Shown here piece after piece: positions 42,440-55,333 of a DNA stretch of 64,000 bases. The position numbers and the translations under genes are program-made. How positions within the stretch are numbered: the stretch's first letter is position 1; every line of letters starts with the position of its first letter. The notes under the pieces were generated by a model, which worked only from the letters and a program-made list of their open reading frames with translations, did no database searches and was not told where the DNA came from. This DNA comes from Ecdyonurus torrentis (Eukaryota > Arthropoda > Insecta > Ephemeroptera > Heptageniidae): contig OX439131.1 in NCBI GenBank assembly GCA_949318235.1, positions 42,860,693-42,924,692 on the forward strand, given 5' to 3'.

Positions 42440-43733
42440 CATAAACGACGATGCTGTGTTTTTTATTCGCAATTTATTTGTACTGTAGCACTGATCTTGA
42501 CAAGCAAACTCTACAAAAGTTTCAATGAAGTGCTTGAGATTGCTATGTACATATATAAATATATGTACAAAAAATATAAACTTGGGAAATATTTTCGTAG
42601 CTTATAAATTATCAGACTTGAAAAAAAAAAGTTTAATGTTAAAATGTCAATTTCCTGAAGCAATTTACAAAATTACTTTTTCAGATACATATATAAAAAA
42701 AGAGGTAAGAAAGGTATTTAATTTTAATTAAAAAAGTAACCATGAAAGTAATTGTAATTAAAATAGTTGTAAAACAAAATAAAAAAAAAGTTTTTTAAGT
42801 ATTTTAATTAAAATATTATTAAATAAAGAATGCAAATTAAAATTAAAAAGTTCTGTTTGAAGTCAAATTTATTATTATTGCTTCTTTCGTATTATGTTTT
42901 TGAGTGTTTTTACATTCAAAAAAATTATATAACTTTCATGTATTTTCTCCGTAAAAGTTAAAAAATAACGAATATAAATATTTGATAATTAGCTTAATAT
43001 AATTTATTTCATAACAGTTTATGTAGAGTATAGTAAACGAATACAGAACAAAGGCTATACCTTTTTTTATTATTTTTTAATGCTTGATTTTCAATAGGAT
43101 ATATAAAAATATTTTTGAAGCATGTTTAGTGATCTTTTTAAATAATATATTACAAATTGGTGATAAAAATAAACTGATAATACTCACATTGAAGTATAGT
43201 TCCATTAAAAGGAATTAGAGTGTAGAAAATAACCACTTTTAAATTTTCATTAAAAATATATAATAATAGATTTGATTTAAAAAAAAAATCTGAAGAGTTT
43301 GAATTATTCATTAAAAATTATTTTATATAGAATATACAATGAAAATGATTTACGTTAAAACTTATTTATATAGAACACATAACACGTAATATACTTCATA
43401 ATAATTATTTCAGTTCTATGCGTATGTAATATTGATTTTCATAAGTACTGACAGATATATATATTTTTTAAATACAATACCATAAAGTCTTTTATGAATT
43501 TATATTGATTTCTTTATGTTATGTTATTTTAAAACATATATTTTATATTAAAATAAAACATAAATAAATGCAATTCCATAGCATATAAATCATTTTTGCC
43601 TTTTTTATATAACACTCTCCCTCTAAACAATAATAGTATGTTACGTGTATTTAAAAAGGGGAAAAATCATTATAGCCATCGAAATAATTAACTGGATTTT
43701 ATATGTTTAGAAAACTGCTATAAAAACCAGGGA

Positions 43734-44395
43734 CCGGAACCACTGCCAATTTTTGCGGTTCTTAAGAACCGCGGTTCCTGAACAAGCGGTTCTTAAGAAC
43801 CGATTTTTAAGAACCGGTTCTTGAAAGCGGTTCTTAAGAACCGGTTCTTGAGAACCGTTTCTAGGAAGCGGTTCTTAAGAACCGGTTCTTGAGAACCGGT
43901 TCTTGGAAGCGGTTCTTAAGAACCGGTTCTTAGAACCGGTTCTTGAAAGCGGTTCTTAAGAACCGGTTCCTAAAAACCGGTTCTCGGGAGCGGTTCTTAA
44001 GAACCGGTTCTTAGAACCGGTTCTTGGAAGCGGTTCTTAAGAACCGGTTCCTAAGAACCGGTTCTCGGGAGTGGTTCTTAAGAACCGGTTCTTAGAACCG
44101 GTTCTAGAAAGCGGTTCTTAAGAACCGGTTCCTAAGAACCGGTTCTCGGGAGTGTTTCTTAAGAACCGGTTCTTGGAAGTGGTTCTTGAGAGCGGTTCTT
44201 AAGAACCGGTTCTAAGAACCGGTTCTTGAGGGCGGTTTTTAGAACCGGTTCTTAAGAACCAGTTCTTGAGGGCGGTTCTTAAGAACCGGTTCTTGAGAGC
44301 GGTTCTAAGAACCGGTTCTTGTAAGTGGTTCTTAAGAAACCGGTTCTTAAGAACCGCTTCTTGAGAGCGGTTCCTAAGAACCGGTTCTAAGAATG
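43734..44395. repeat. Tandem array of a palindromic GGTTCTTAAGAACC unit
   Basis: About 660 bp built from variants of GGTTCTTAAGAACC joined by GGTTCTTGAGAACC, GGTTCTTGGAAGC and related linkers. The unit is itself an inverted repeat, so both strands read alike. A higher-order period of roughly 60-70 bases is suggested by recurrent GGTTCTCGGGAG blocks at about 43980, 44060 and 44140. Not coding. Confidence 0.9.
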
Positions 44396-45796
44396 TTCTT
44401 AATTTAATTATAGTAATTAATAAATTATTATTATTATTATTAATAATATTTATGTCTATTAGTATTATTAGGCGAAATCAATTAACCTCCTTATTTAACC
44501 AAACTGTTTTAAAGTACACGCAGTAAGTTATAATGTTTGTTTGTAGCCAGCATTAAAGTATACGTAAAAAATCTTTTAAAACATTTTATCGATAATTTTT
44601 AATTGTGATTGGAATACTAGAATACTAGAATTATAATTTAAAATAAATTTCTTTTTACTTAAATTATTATAATTTAGGCTGGTTGTGGAGCAAAAATTTA
44701 TTTAATTTGACTTGAAATAAATTCCTTTTTATTTTTATTTGCATATGTATTGTTCTTTTTTCTTGTGTTTTGATTCTTTTTATGTATATATATTTTTTTA
44801 TATCATTTTGAGGTTTTAAAATAATAATAAAAAGTAATAATGTATAGTACAATAGTTATGAAAATATAATTTAATTGGCATTGGCATAACTATAAATTTT
44901 ATGTAATTTATATAATGTTGTTATTATTTAGCTGCATTATATAGCAAATGCAATTTTAAACTGTGCAAAGTGAAAAATTACGTCATTGAAAATTTAAAGC
45001 AATTGAATCAAATAATTAATGCCATTTAGAATACATAATTTAGAATTAATTGAAAAATCATTTTATTACACAATTGGCATTTAGTATTTAAGTATATATA
45101 ATGGACAGATTATTTAATAACATAATTTCATAAAATATTTCATTAAACTTTCATAAATTGTGTTTTATTAAATATAGTGATAACAAAAATTATTCCAAAT
45201 TTTTATTTTTGAAAATATTATATATACCAAGCCTTGATTTAAGTCTCCATATGAATGAATTATATTGCTATAGGATGTTTGCATTAATATAAAAGGTGAC
45301 ACCATATGTAAGCACTAAATAACATGGGTCGGTATGGGAAAATTACTAATATTGCCAGTTTAAAAATATTTAGCATGCAATATTTTTAAGAAAATTAATA
45401 CTGGTACTAGGTTGAATTGGGGTTTAAAGTATACTTTAGCCAAAAGTATCCAAAAACGATATTTTCTGTCTTATGCTGAGAAATGTTATTCATTGCTCCA
45501 TTATGGCGTTGAAGCGCATTCCCGTGCTTTTTCATGCACAAACACTATTATACTAACACAATAGATTATTATTTTTTGTGTGTAGTTTCTGTGCACGAAA
45601 GTTTCCGAACGGGGTTGCGGTGGCGACTGCGTTTTCTCATAAAGATAGTATAATTTAATTGTGGGTTGCCTATATACCAATGGTTCGGAAACTTTTGTCC
45701 AAAGGTGTACGTCAATATATCCTTACTTAATTTTATCGTTAGTTTAAATCAGGTTTCTGAATTAAATAAACGACTTCATATCACGTCATACAGTTC

Positions 45797-45834
<38 letters not shown>

Positions 45835-46137
45835 TTAATTACAAGAAGTTAAGTTCAAAATTTTCATACCATAATTTATGATAGAACAAGATAAATCTGT
45901 CTTATATAAAGAATACCTATAATTTATTTAGATATTAAAATTGAATAAATTAATACTAAAATTGTTACTAAAATATATAGCTAAGATTGATGGTATTATA
46001 TAATCATGCCATATGATTATCAAAAGAAATTTATTATTCAAGTGAACTAAAATATTCAGATAACTATTTTTATTGCTTATAGTACCTTCATTATCAAAAG
46101 CATTATTTCATTTTTGCGTAATAATAATAATATTAAG
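44396..46137. other. Intergenic A+T-rich DNA
   Basis: Contains the family-12 repeat at 45268-45525 and a short inverted motif GAAAGTTTCCGAAC / GTTCGGAAACTTTT around 45598-45700; otherwise nothing recognised. Confidence 0.5.
45268..45525. repeat. Dispersed repeat family 12, copy 2
   Basis: Collinear with 19000-19290; for example AACATGGG, ATTGCCAGTTTAAAAA, AGGTTGAATT and GAGAAATGTTATT. Confidence 0.65.
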
Positions 46138-46766
46138 GGTTGTATTCAGATGACTTATATCTCGAAATCTAAAAAGAAGCCTTGCAAACTTTATGATGCC
46201 ATTTGAAAGTTAATAGTAACAGCTATACCTTTGATAAAATTTTCAGAACACATGACCATCAAATAAGAGAGAAAATAGTTATTGAAATTAACATGGGCTC
46301 CTATGGGACTAATACTTCAAAAAGTCATAATTTAAAATCTAGCATGGTTACCTCCTAATTTTTTTTGAATTTTTGAAGGTACATACCATATCTTAATGTT
46401 TCACCGTGAAAATTGTCAGATTTTTCTTTCTTTACAATTTTTAGTCAAATCCTGCAGTACCTGATTGTCCTCCTTAAAAGTAGTAGTGGAATGAGTATCA
46501 TCACCAACTTATATACTATAACTATGATTTTAGTTACTTTTCGTAATTTTTCTTAAAGTTTTTAGAAAAACAATATCATTAGATTTTAATAATATTTGCC
46601 TTTCTCTTACTAATAAAAAATGTAGCATAAAATATTTTGTTTCAAGTATATTTTATTTATATAAAAGTGCTTTGTAATAACTTTTGTATTAGTTGAAAAA
46701 AGTTTATTTCAATTCTTTGAACTACTAATGAAGCCGTAGGGAAAAAAATAACTTACAACCCTTACT
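46138..46766. mobile_element. Possible element with short inverted ends
   Basis: AAGGGTTGTA at the left and TACAACCCTT at the right are exact inverted repeats of 10 bases, about 630 bp apart. No ORF is present. The match is short, so this is tentative. Confidence 0.35.
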
Positions 46767-46876
46767 AATAATTATTATGTAAATATATGACTATACGAAG
46801 AAAAGTTTTTCTATTTTACTTGAACAGTACAAACAAATAAAATTATTAACAAAAAAGCACTAAGTATATATAAGTA

Positions 46877-47219
46877 TTAAAGTAATAGACCAGAGAGAAA
46901 AATAAGCATTTATATCACAAAACACTTGATGGGATTTACATAAATAACATTAGTTTGTCTCAAAACCCAATAGTAGCTCCGTAGCAGTGATCAGAAAATT
47001 CGATCTATGCAACCCGCACAACATTTTCATACTAATTTTTGCATGTTTGTGACGTCATAAACATGAATTTTTACGCAAATTGCATATTTTACAGTATTTT
47101 TACGCTCTCTCGTGGGTCTACATTAATATTCTGGTAAAAATTGTCATCAGTTTTGAAGATCCCATTTCGTGTTTATTTATTAAAAAGTACATGTTGTTTT
47201 ATGTGGTCTATGGCTTTAA
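46877..47219 (-). mobile_element. TTAA-MITE family 1, copy 7 (inverted)
   Basis: Reverse orientation: TTAAAGTAATAGACCAGAG to GTGGTCTATGGCTTTAA, bounded by TTAA at both ends. Confidence 0.92.
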
Positions 47220-47553
47220 GTTGATGTATAAATAATATTGGAAGAATTTATAATCAATATTAAACTTCTAAGAAATAAGCAGAACTATATAGAATTACTA
47301 TTAAGCATAAAAATTTTTGTTTATAAAACAAGTTAAATAATTTTGTAAATTTATCCATAGAATATCAGAAAGAAAAAAAATATTAATGTTTTAAATATTT
47401 TTATGAAATGTTAAAATTTGAATTTAGTTTGTATCTCTAAATTTTAAAGAAAGTTTGTTCTTATTTTTATGATGTTATGGTGAATGGTAATGAATACAAA
47501 TTTCAGAACTACTTACAAGCACTTAGAAGAAAAACTACAATGAATACAAAACT

Positions 47554-47650
47554 TTAAAGGCGTAGAACACCTTGAACAAAAAAGTTGCGTAATATCCTAA
47601 CAAACCTGAAAATCCACGTTGATTTGGCCGGAGTCATTGATTTATAATTG
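47554..47650. mobile_element. TTAA foldback MITE family 2, truncated left arm
   Basis: TTAAAGGCGTAGAACACC...CACGTTGATTTGGCCGGAGTC matches the left arms at 15739 and 52686 and then stops. Confidence 0.8.
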
Positions 47651-48419
47651 AAATCAATCAAGGGAATAAAAATTCAAAAATTCTTCTTGGTGACTTAAAG
47701 TATTTTGCCCATTTAAAGAGTTCTAATCGTTAAGCATGGTCAGACTGGATAAAAAGTAAAGGACAGTCAGAGATTAGGTTCTTAGAGGCTTTTTTTAGGG
47801 TGTAACTAATCCAAACAGGGGCATACCTATGGTTTGAGCAGGGATTGTCAGGGCAGTCAGGGATTGCTGGGCAAACCTAATGGCCAGTCCGCCTATGTCG
47901 TTAGCACAGCAGTAAAAAAAAAAAAAAAAAAAAAAAAAAAGGCTGCCTCTTCAACTTTTATTTACATAGCCGAAGTATTCGATTTTTAGCCATGCATATT
48001 TAAAAATATGAATGCCACATTTTGAATAGAAATATTTTTATTTGATATAGACTGCAAAGTTTTGAATTAAAAGTTACATAATTTATAAATTAGCGCTGTA
48101 TTTTCAAATCAAATCTAAAATTTAAAACAACACGCAAGAAATACAAATAATGCTCTCTATAATTTTTTTCGACTGCAACTATATGTACACACGATTGTGA
48201 TTAAATATTTTACCATTTAAATTTAGCGCTTGTTTCTCCTACATAAAAATAACATTGTATATATTTAGCATGAGTTTATAATTGGTAAACTATACGTATT
48301 ATCACAATCTTGTGTAACATGTTTTTAATCACGCGTTGTATATAGCAAGTAGAAGTGTGAAAAAGTAAAGGTAACAAAATACTAATGAGAAACTTCAATA
48401 TTGTTAACGAGAGTTAATA
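47651..48419. other. Intergenic DNA upstream of gene F
   Basis: A G-richer patch at about 47700-47905 with repeated GGACAGTCAG / GGCAGTCAGG motifs, then a 29-base A-run; unassigned. Confidence 0.4.
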
Positions 48420-48505
48420 ATGTTAAGTTTGTCTTATCAATAATTAAAGTTGAATGACCACAGTTAGACACGTGGCTTAAGTGTGTGTTTGTGTGAGAGT
48501 GAGAG

Positions 48506-48559
<54 letters not shown>

Positions 48560-48629
48560 TAAGAAGGTAACACAGTACGAAGAGAGAAGAAGTGAGAAAA
48601 ACCTCAACATTTGAAGTAGACTGTGTCAT
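48420..48629 (+). promoter_or_regulatory. Candidate promoter and 5' non-coding exon of gene F
   Basis: GTTGAATGACCACAGTTAG is followed by an uninterrupted (GA)n tract (48509-48557) and then a block ending GTGTCAT before the donor GTAAGC at 48630. The same order (GTTGAGTGACCACA, then (GA)n, then an AT|GTAAG donor) occurs upstream of gene G. Acceptor TTTTTAG lies 5 bases before F's ATG. Confidence 0.45.
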
Positions 48630-49141
48630 GTAAGCACAAAAAGTATTATAATATTTATAATAATATGTACGTACAGTATATATAATAAGATATCTTATAT
48701 CATAAATATATATTCACACAGCTGTCTCTTTACAAACTAACACAGCTAACTCATTAAATATAATTTATTCACATAATTAACTTCATATTATAATTAATTT
48801 TATGCTTTCAATTTATAATATGTCACAGTAGGTTTAGTAAAGTGTTTAATTTATATACACAATAGTTGTGTTAAAATTAAAATTATTTGTTTTATATTTT
48901 TGTGTTTATTTATACTTTATTATAAACTTTATATTACGTTGCATACTGTACGTACAGTATGTGAGTGTATACTTTATATGATATGTAATGAGAATAAAAA
49001 TATATTTCAGGTATATCTTAAGTGTAAGAATATTACAGTAACACAAGTTTTTAATCATTGCATTATAATTTATAATATACGTAACTTTAAAATGAGTAAG
49101 ATTAAAAAATTATAGGGTATAATTTTATTGTATATTCTAAA

Positions 49142-49413
49142 CGAGGAAATTGTCCTGAATTGATAGATATGTGAATTTCTAATTTTTTAGTTGTAATTTT
49201 TGAAAGCCTCAAAATGACGTCACAGGCAGTAATTTTTTTCCCACATGCATAAGTTGCCACCCGTGATGACATTTTTCGATATATTTAAAAATTAATTAAA
49301 AATACTTAATAAACTCAAAAATTAGAATTTCACATATCAATCGATTCAGGACTATTTTTTCTTTTAGAATATAGAATTTACCCACCTTTAATTTTTTATA
49401 GATTTCCTCATTG
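49142..49413. mobile_element. Foldback element family 11, copy 2 (diverged)
   Basis: GAGGAAATTGTCC at the left and GATTTCCTCATT at the right, with AATGACGTCACAGGCAG and AAAAATTAATTAAAAATACTT shared with the copy in gene E. It ends 38 bases before the start codon of gene F. Confidence 0.65.
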
Positions 49414-49451
49414 CTGACTTATTACAGATTTTTGTTTTATTTTTAGTAACG

Positions 49452-49956
49452 ATGCAGCAATACATGAAGTACTTCATTATGATTTTGACGTGCATCACAA
49501 TATCGGAACAAGATAAAATTTTATCGCGGCATAAACGTTTTGTCACATTTCCAGAGGGTGCAGTAATTACAGTAAGTAAATCAATAAATTAAAAGCAAAA
49601 TCATTAAAACTTCGATTATCTTCAAACATCTTTTTTTGGACAATGTTTTTAGAAACTTATTTTATTAATTTTTTTAATCTAAGTTATATGATAATAATAA
49701 TAATCTAGAATATTTTATCCTTGACCCCCTTTTTTTTATTATATTTTAGACAGCATGAAAATACTTTCACTATATATATTAAGTTAGAAAATTAGCATTT
49801 GAAAATCAAGATTAATCTGATTTATTCAGAGATTTTGCTTCATGCAAATGAAATTAGCTAAACTAAATTACATCAAATAATAATTGAATTCACTCTGCTA
49901 TTGCTGTATCAGCGACAAATATATTGATCATATCTATTTGATTTCCTGCAAGCTGG

Positions 49957-50024
<68 letters not shown>

Positions 50025-51486
50025 TCTCTTTCTCTTTGATTCCACGCTTTTATCCTATATAATCCATCATTAGAATAATATAGAATTTAGTTTATAAAAT
50101 CAGTTAGGGAAATGAAACGTTATATATTGCCATATAGCATATTACTATTAAAAATATATTTTCTTAATCATATATGTTTCCACAATTGAAAATAAGAGAA
50201 ACATTTATAAATATCATTACTCTCTGTTTGGTTATCATTAAGTAGTTAGCTATATTCTGTTTAATTGCAGTTTAAATCAAGTTCACGATTCCTTAAAACT
50301 GAAAATAAAAAGCGTAATTTTAAAATATTAAAAACATTACAGATATCTGACCGTCTTTTTTTTCCTCCGAGTGAAAAGATTATAAAAATAGTGTATTGAT
50401 TTCTTTGTAAGAAAATAAAATGAATCAATTCATTATTTAATTAGATAGAGAATAAATAAGAGTAAAATTTATTAGATTTTATTACGTTCCATGTCTTTAC
50501 AAAGTAGAAAAAGTCATAACAAACAATAACAAAACAATAATATTCAATATAATGACAGTAATAAAAATAAATATTATCATTTATTTAATCAATTACAGAC
50601 ATAAAATGGTAAATTAGTAGTATTTCACATTGCTTGAGGATAAATAATCTGACACACTGTAAAACATTTTCTCAAGCAAGAAATTTTGAACAGATTGTTT
50701 AAAAGATGAATATGTATCGCATTGTTTAACATTGATTAGGAATTGCATTATATAAAATAAGAATACAGTACTCGGGACATTTTTGGCTCAAAGATAGTCG
50801 CTGCTTCCCCATATAATAATTACTATCACCAGTTCTCGTATGATGAGAGTGGATGTTGTGGACACTTTTAAACTAGGCAGGATATTTACTCAAAAACTTT
50901 ACACATTCATAATGCTTGTAAAAAAATTACAAATATTTATAATTACGTAATATTTATAGACCACATCAATTTCTAGCCTTAATTATGGTTATTAAAAAAA
51001 AAAAAAATTCCTTATTACAGTCCGGAGAATTTAAGTATGCTACAAGGTCATTTGAAAATCCAACATTCGATTATAAACATTTATACAAACAGATACACTA
51101 TTTTGGGCGATTGTTCAAAAATCCAACCTATCACCCACATTATTAGAATCTCGGTAATTTATTTATATACCCTATTTATAACTATGATAAAAAAAAGGAT
51201 AAAGATCTCAACACTATCACCAGAACAATATTAAAACTTGACGTTATTGAATGTCACAAAATGATGATAATTTTCTAATAATATATGGATTACAATTACA
51301 CTGCAAAATGTCATATCATTTCAATTAAAACTTCTCTTGACCCCCTTTTTTTATAATATCAATAATTAAATATTTATATATAATAAATGACAAACACATT
51401 GACCCTAATTTGAATTTAAAATATAATAAAATTTAATATAATATCTTATATAAACTAATAAAAACATTCATAGCAATGTAATATAG

Positions 51487-51571
<85 letters not shown>

Positions 51572-51984
51572 AGAGAGAGAGAGAGAGAATCAAATCATGA
51601 TGATGTAATTACAATATACAAACTTTTTCCATTTTAAAGTAAAAGCTTATCAGTTTTACTTAGTAAAATGGTTGATTGGATATATGCTAGCTTGGAAAAT
51701 AAGATTATCACACCAGCCAAGATTTTAAGCCGTGGATTAATTACTATTTCTATCGTGCCCGTTGTGCAAGCTGTGCATATATATATATAAATAATATACT
51801 TAGCACGATCTTTATTGTAGACAGGTATATTATTGTAAATTTAGAAATAAACATTACATGATCAAATTTCTGTAGAATAACGTGTTAAGTTATAGGAAAC
51901 CAAATTAGCTCTTTATATTTATTATAACATTTTATTGATTTTGACTTGATCTTATTATAACGCTGTTAATTATAAAATGGAATT

Positions 51985-52061
<77 letters not shown>

Positions 52062-53892
52062 AATTTATGCTAATATGATAATAAAATGCATATTATTTTT
52101 ACTATAATTATTAATAATAATTTTAATCTAAAAGGATTATAATTGTTATAATCATTTTCTTTTTTATGAGGATTATTTTTTTATTTGCATGTTGATACGA
52201 TATGGCATTATAGGGAAAAATAATCTTTTATACAATGACACCCTTTTTTTTAGAGAGAGTGAAAAACAACATGAAAATGCAATCCTATCTTCTGTCCATT
52301 GTTTTTTTGTTTTGTATTATATATATGTTTATATAAAAAATGTCATCAACGTATAATCTGAATGATCTATTTCATTGTATAGTTTTTGTTTTGTTTTTCC
52401 TGCTCTCTTGATATATTTTTTGTGTTATAGTTTCTAGCGGATTTATTCGAGTATATTCCCGTGGCTGGGGATAATATCTTTACATTTGGTTTAGATGTGG
52501 ATATGTCATGGCCTATGCCGAATGGTACTCAGCTTTACCAGCTAGGAGGGAAAAATGAAGAACATGAATATAAGAGACGCGAGCGTAGAGATCTCTATCT
52601 CAAACTGGAAGATTTCTTTGCGACGTAAGTATGGAAATGTAATTTTTAACTGAAATATAAAAAGTTGATATTACATAACTTTTCATTAAAGACGTAGAAC
52701 AGCTTGAACAAAAAAAAAATATCATAAACCTTAAAATACCTGCCGTTGATTTGGCCGGATTCATTGATTTCTTTCTAATTTATTTTCCATTCGCTTAAAT
52801 GACAGATGTGGGTTGGTGACGTCACAGCTCACTAGTTCACGCGCGTGGAAACAGGTGAGATGTGACATCATAAACCCGCATCTGCCATTTTGTGAATGGA
52901 AAATAAATTAGAAATCAATGACTCCGGCCAAATCAACATTGATATTTAGGTATGTTATCATTTTAGATAAGTTTTTTTGTTCAAGGTGTTCTACGCCTTT
53001 AAGAATAATAAAAACAAAACTATTATAACTGGACAACTGTTAAAGTTGACTTTTTGGACCAGTAAAATCATAATTTGTGACGAGTATGAAATGTAATATT
53101 TTTAACTGAAAAACAAAAATTAAGAAGATAATTTTATATAATTATATATTGAGAATGAATTAAGAAGAACCTATTAAATTTTGATGACTGTTTAAATCAA
53201 ATTTTTGGAGCAGTAAATCACAAATAATAAAATTCCACTTCTATAGAGAGGCATTAACGTCCGTCATGTTCATGATGTCATTTTTAATTCCAATAAATTT
53301 TTACGCTTAATTTTCAGAGATTTGAATTTCCATCAAATGTTTGCATTACTGTATCAACTATCTATCAATCTATCAAAATAAATATTTATAAGCCTATTAT
53401 TCGATATTTAATATGTCAACATCAATAATTTATGTATATTATAATAATAACAACTACATATTAATTTTTAAAAATAGGAAATTATACTTTAATGAATTAA
53501 AATTGTTATATTTTTTTTCAGGGCTGGCTTGAACGGTAGAGCGTGTGTTCTAAAAACATTATGTGAAGTTACACAACGATTAGGAACACAACGTGGGGAG
53601 GGAAGTATTGTTGAAGAACTTCTTAAAGTATTTTTCATGTAAGTCTTATGAAATTACATTATAAAATAAAGCAAATCTGATAATCTGTTTTATTTTGCAC
53701 AGAATGCCACCCGCTAGCAGCACAGCAAGTTATCATAATGATCACTACGATAATGCCAATCACTTGGGTCACTTTGATGACAATGAATGTTCCCACCTCT
53801 TCCCTCGTTGTTCTATTTCTATGATTGATCTCGTATTTGGAACCAGTGATACTCCACAGAAATCTTTAACTATCCCTAAGCAGTGGTTGTAA
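49452..53892 (+). CDS. DM4/DM12-family secreted protein, gene F
   Basis: Exons 49452-49571, 52431-52624, 53522-53638 and 53703-53892 (phases 0, 2, 2) encode 206 residues. Short leader with hydrophobic residues 7-16; RHKR at 26-29, then FVTFPEG. Exon 2 has GLDVDMSWPMP and RRDLYLKLEDFF and, unlike C, D, E and G, no cysteine at its start. Exon 3 has GLNGRACVLKTLCE (Cys113, Cys119). Exon 4 is His/Asp/Asn-rich (YHNDHYDNANHLGHFDDNE) before Cys173 and Cys180, and has a tail ~13 residues longer than in D and E. Intron 3 is only 64 bp, whereas intron 1 is 2.9 kb. AATAAA is at 53949, and a TTAA-MITE begins 12 bases past its start. Closest relative is gene G. Function unknown. Confidence 0.9.
49960..50037. 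repeat. (CT)n with CTTTCT variant end
   Basis: CT repeat passing into TCTTTC units, in intron 1 of gene F. Confidence 0.97.
51490..51588. repeat. Compound (TA)n(GA)n microsatellite
   Basis: TA to 51520, then GA with one AAAAA interruption. In intron 1 of gene F. Confidence 0.97.
51988..52055. repeat. (TA)n microsatellite
   Basis: Uninterrupted TA repeat in intron 1 of gene F. Confidence 0.97.
52686..53002. mobile_element. TTAA foldback MITE family 2, copy 4
   Basis: TTAAAGACGTAGAACAGC to GGTGTTCTACGCCTTTAA, bounded by TTAA, with GATGACGTCACAGCTCAC-like arms around CACGCGCGTG. In intron 2 of gene F, 61 bases past the donor. Confidence 0.88.
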
Positions 53893-53960
53893 TAATATCT
53901 TTTCTCAATGGACTCATTCTTCTAGTAGGTAAGATAATAATAAATAATAATAAACTTTAT

Positions 53961-54876
53961 TTAAAGAGGAAGTTCAGGGGTTACAACATGGCTTCTTCAA
54001 TGTTAGATAATAAAAAGAACTGTTCATAAACTCACATATTATGATCCAGATTCCTTGCGTAGCCCCATGATAGCCCCTTAAAACTTACGCTCATCCTGCG
54101 ATATAAGCAACCCGCTACAACATTTTCTATGTCAAAGCCGTAACTATGACGTAAAAGATTCGGGACGGGTCAGTGGCGTAACTTCAAAATTTTGGCCAGG
54201 GGGAAAAATCTGAGACGGGCCCCCCGAAAGGGGAACAGTGCCGGGGAGGAGGGGGAAATGCGCGCCGCAGACGAAAATTTTTGAAAAAGGGGGCGTGGCA
54301 CTGAAATTTTAAGCTATTTTTTGTAATGAAAATTAAAAAGTGTCCCTAGCATGAAAAAAAAAAAAATCGTTAAAAGGGCCTATCATACATGATTTTAATT
54401 TTTGTCAATAATTAATTTTTGCTATATAAATAGAAAAAATACATATATTATGATATTTGAAGAAGACATTTAAAGAAAATTAAATTAGAAGGTGGTGACT
54501 GTTAAAAAATGTAGTTAATATTAATACCCTCTGTCACAAAATGCATATTATTTGATTGATCCACTTTAACTTTCAAATACGGGTTTTCAACATAAAATTT
54601 AATATTACCAATTTTTTATTTTTATTTTTGAGCCAAGCATCAACGGGCCCCCCCAGAAGCCGACGGGCCCCCAGAAGTCGACGGGCCCGGGGGAACTTCC
54701 CCCTTTTCCCCCCTGGTAGTTACGCCACTGGGACGGGTTGCATATCTCGTAGGATGATCACGAGTTTGCGGGGCTACGGAAGGGTTCTGGGTCATCATAT
54801 ATGAGTTTATGAACAATTCCTCTCCTATCTAACATTGAAGAAGTCATGTTGTAATCCCTAAACTTTCTCTTATTAA
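53961..54876. mobile_element. TTAA-MITE family 6, copy 2, interrupted
   Basis: Left end TTAAAGAGGAAGTTCAGGGG and right end CCTAAACTTTCTCTTATTAA match the copy at 34749-35105. A 560-bp hAT-like element splits it at 54171. It starts 68 bases after the stop codon of gene F. Confidence 0.9.
54171..54730. mobile_element. hAT-type MITE with 8-bp target duplication
   Basis: Ends CAGTGGCGTAACT and AGTTACGCCACTG are inverted repeats. GGACGGGT flanks both sides (54163-54170 and 54731-54738), the 8-bp duplication expected of hAT transposition. The inner sequence has G/C-rich GGGCCCCCC blocks at both ends and no transposase ORF. Confidence 0.92.
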
Positions 54877-55256
54877 GAGCGTTGTTAGGGCATATTTACA
54901 TATAGTCTTGGCATAGTCTTATTTTACAAAACCTTGACCAGATATGTACAGTTTAAACATAGTAATTTAATACAGTTTATAAAAGCCATTATATTATGTT
55001 ATAATACAAGTATCATACTACAATTATTTAGTAACAACAAATTTATATCACATTACAATAATTTGAACTTAAATTATATACTTTACTCTTACTGATATTA
55101 TCCTCAAACATATATAGTTACTTTCATATTTTATCACTTTGTTGTTTATTTTATTTTTTATAACACGTAATATAATATGATAAAAAAATACTAATGAACC
55201 GACCGATAAGGCTATGCCTTGGTTGGATTATGTACCTTGTGAATTATAATTAAAAA

Positions 55257-55333
<77 letters not shown>

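Noticed and set aside
43734..44395. CRISPR-like repeat array
   Set aside because: Units are contiguous variants without unique spacers, in a eukaryotic intron-rich context.
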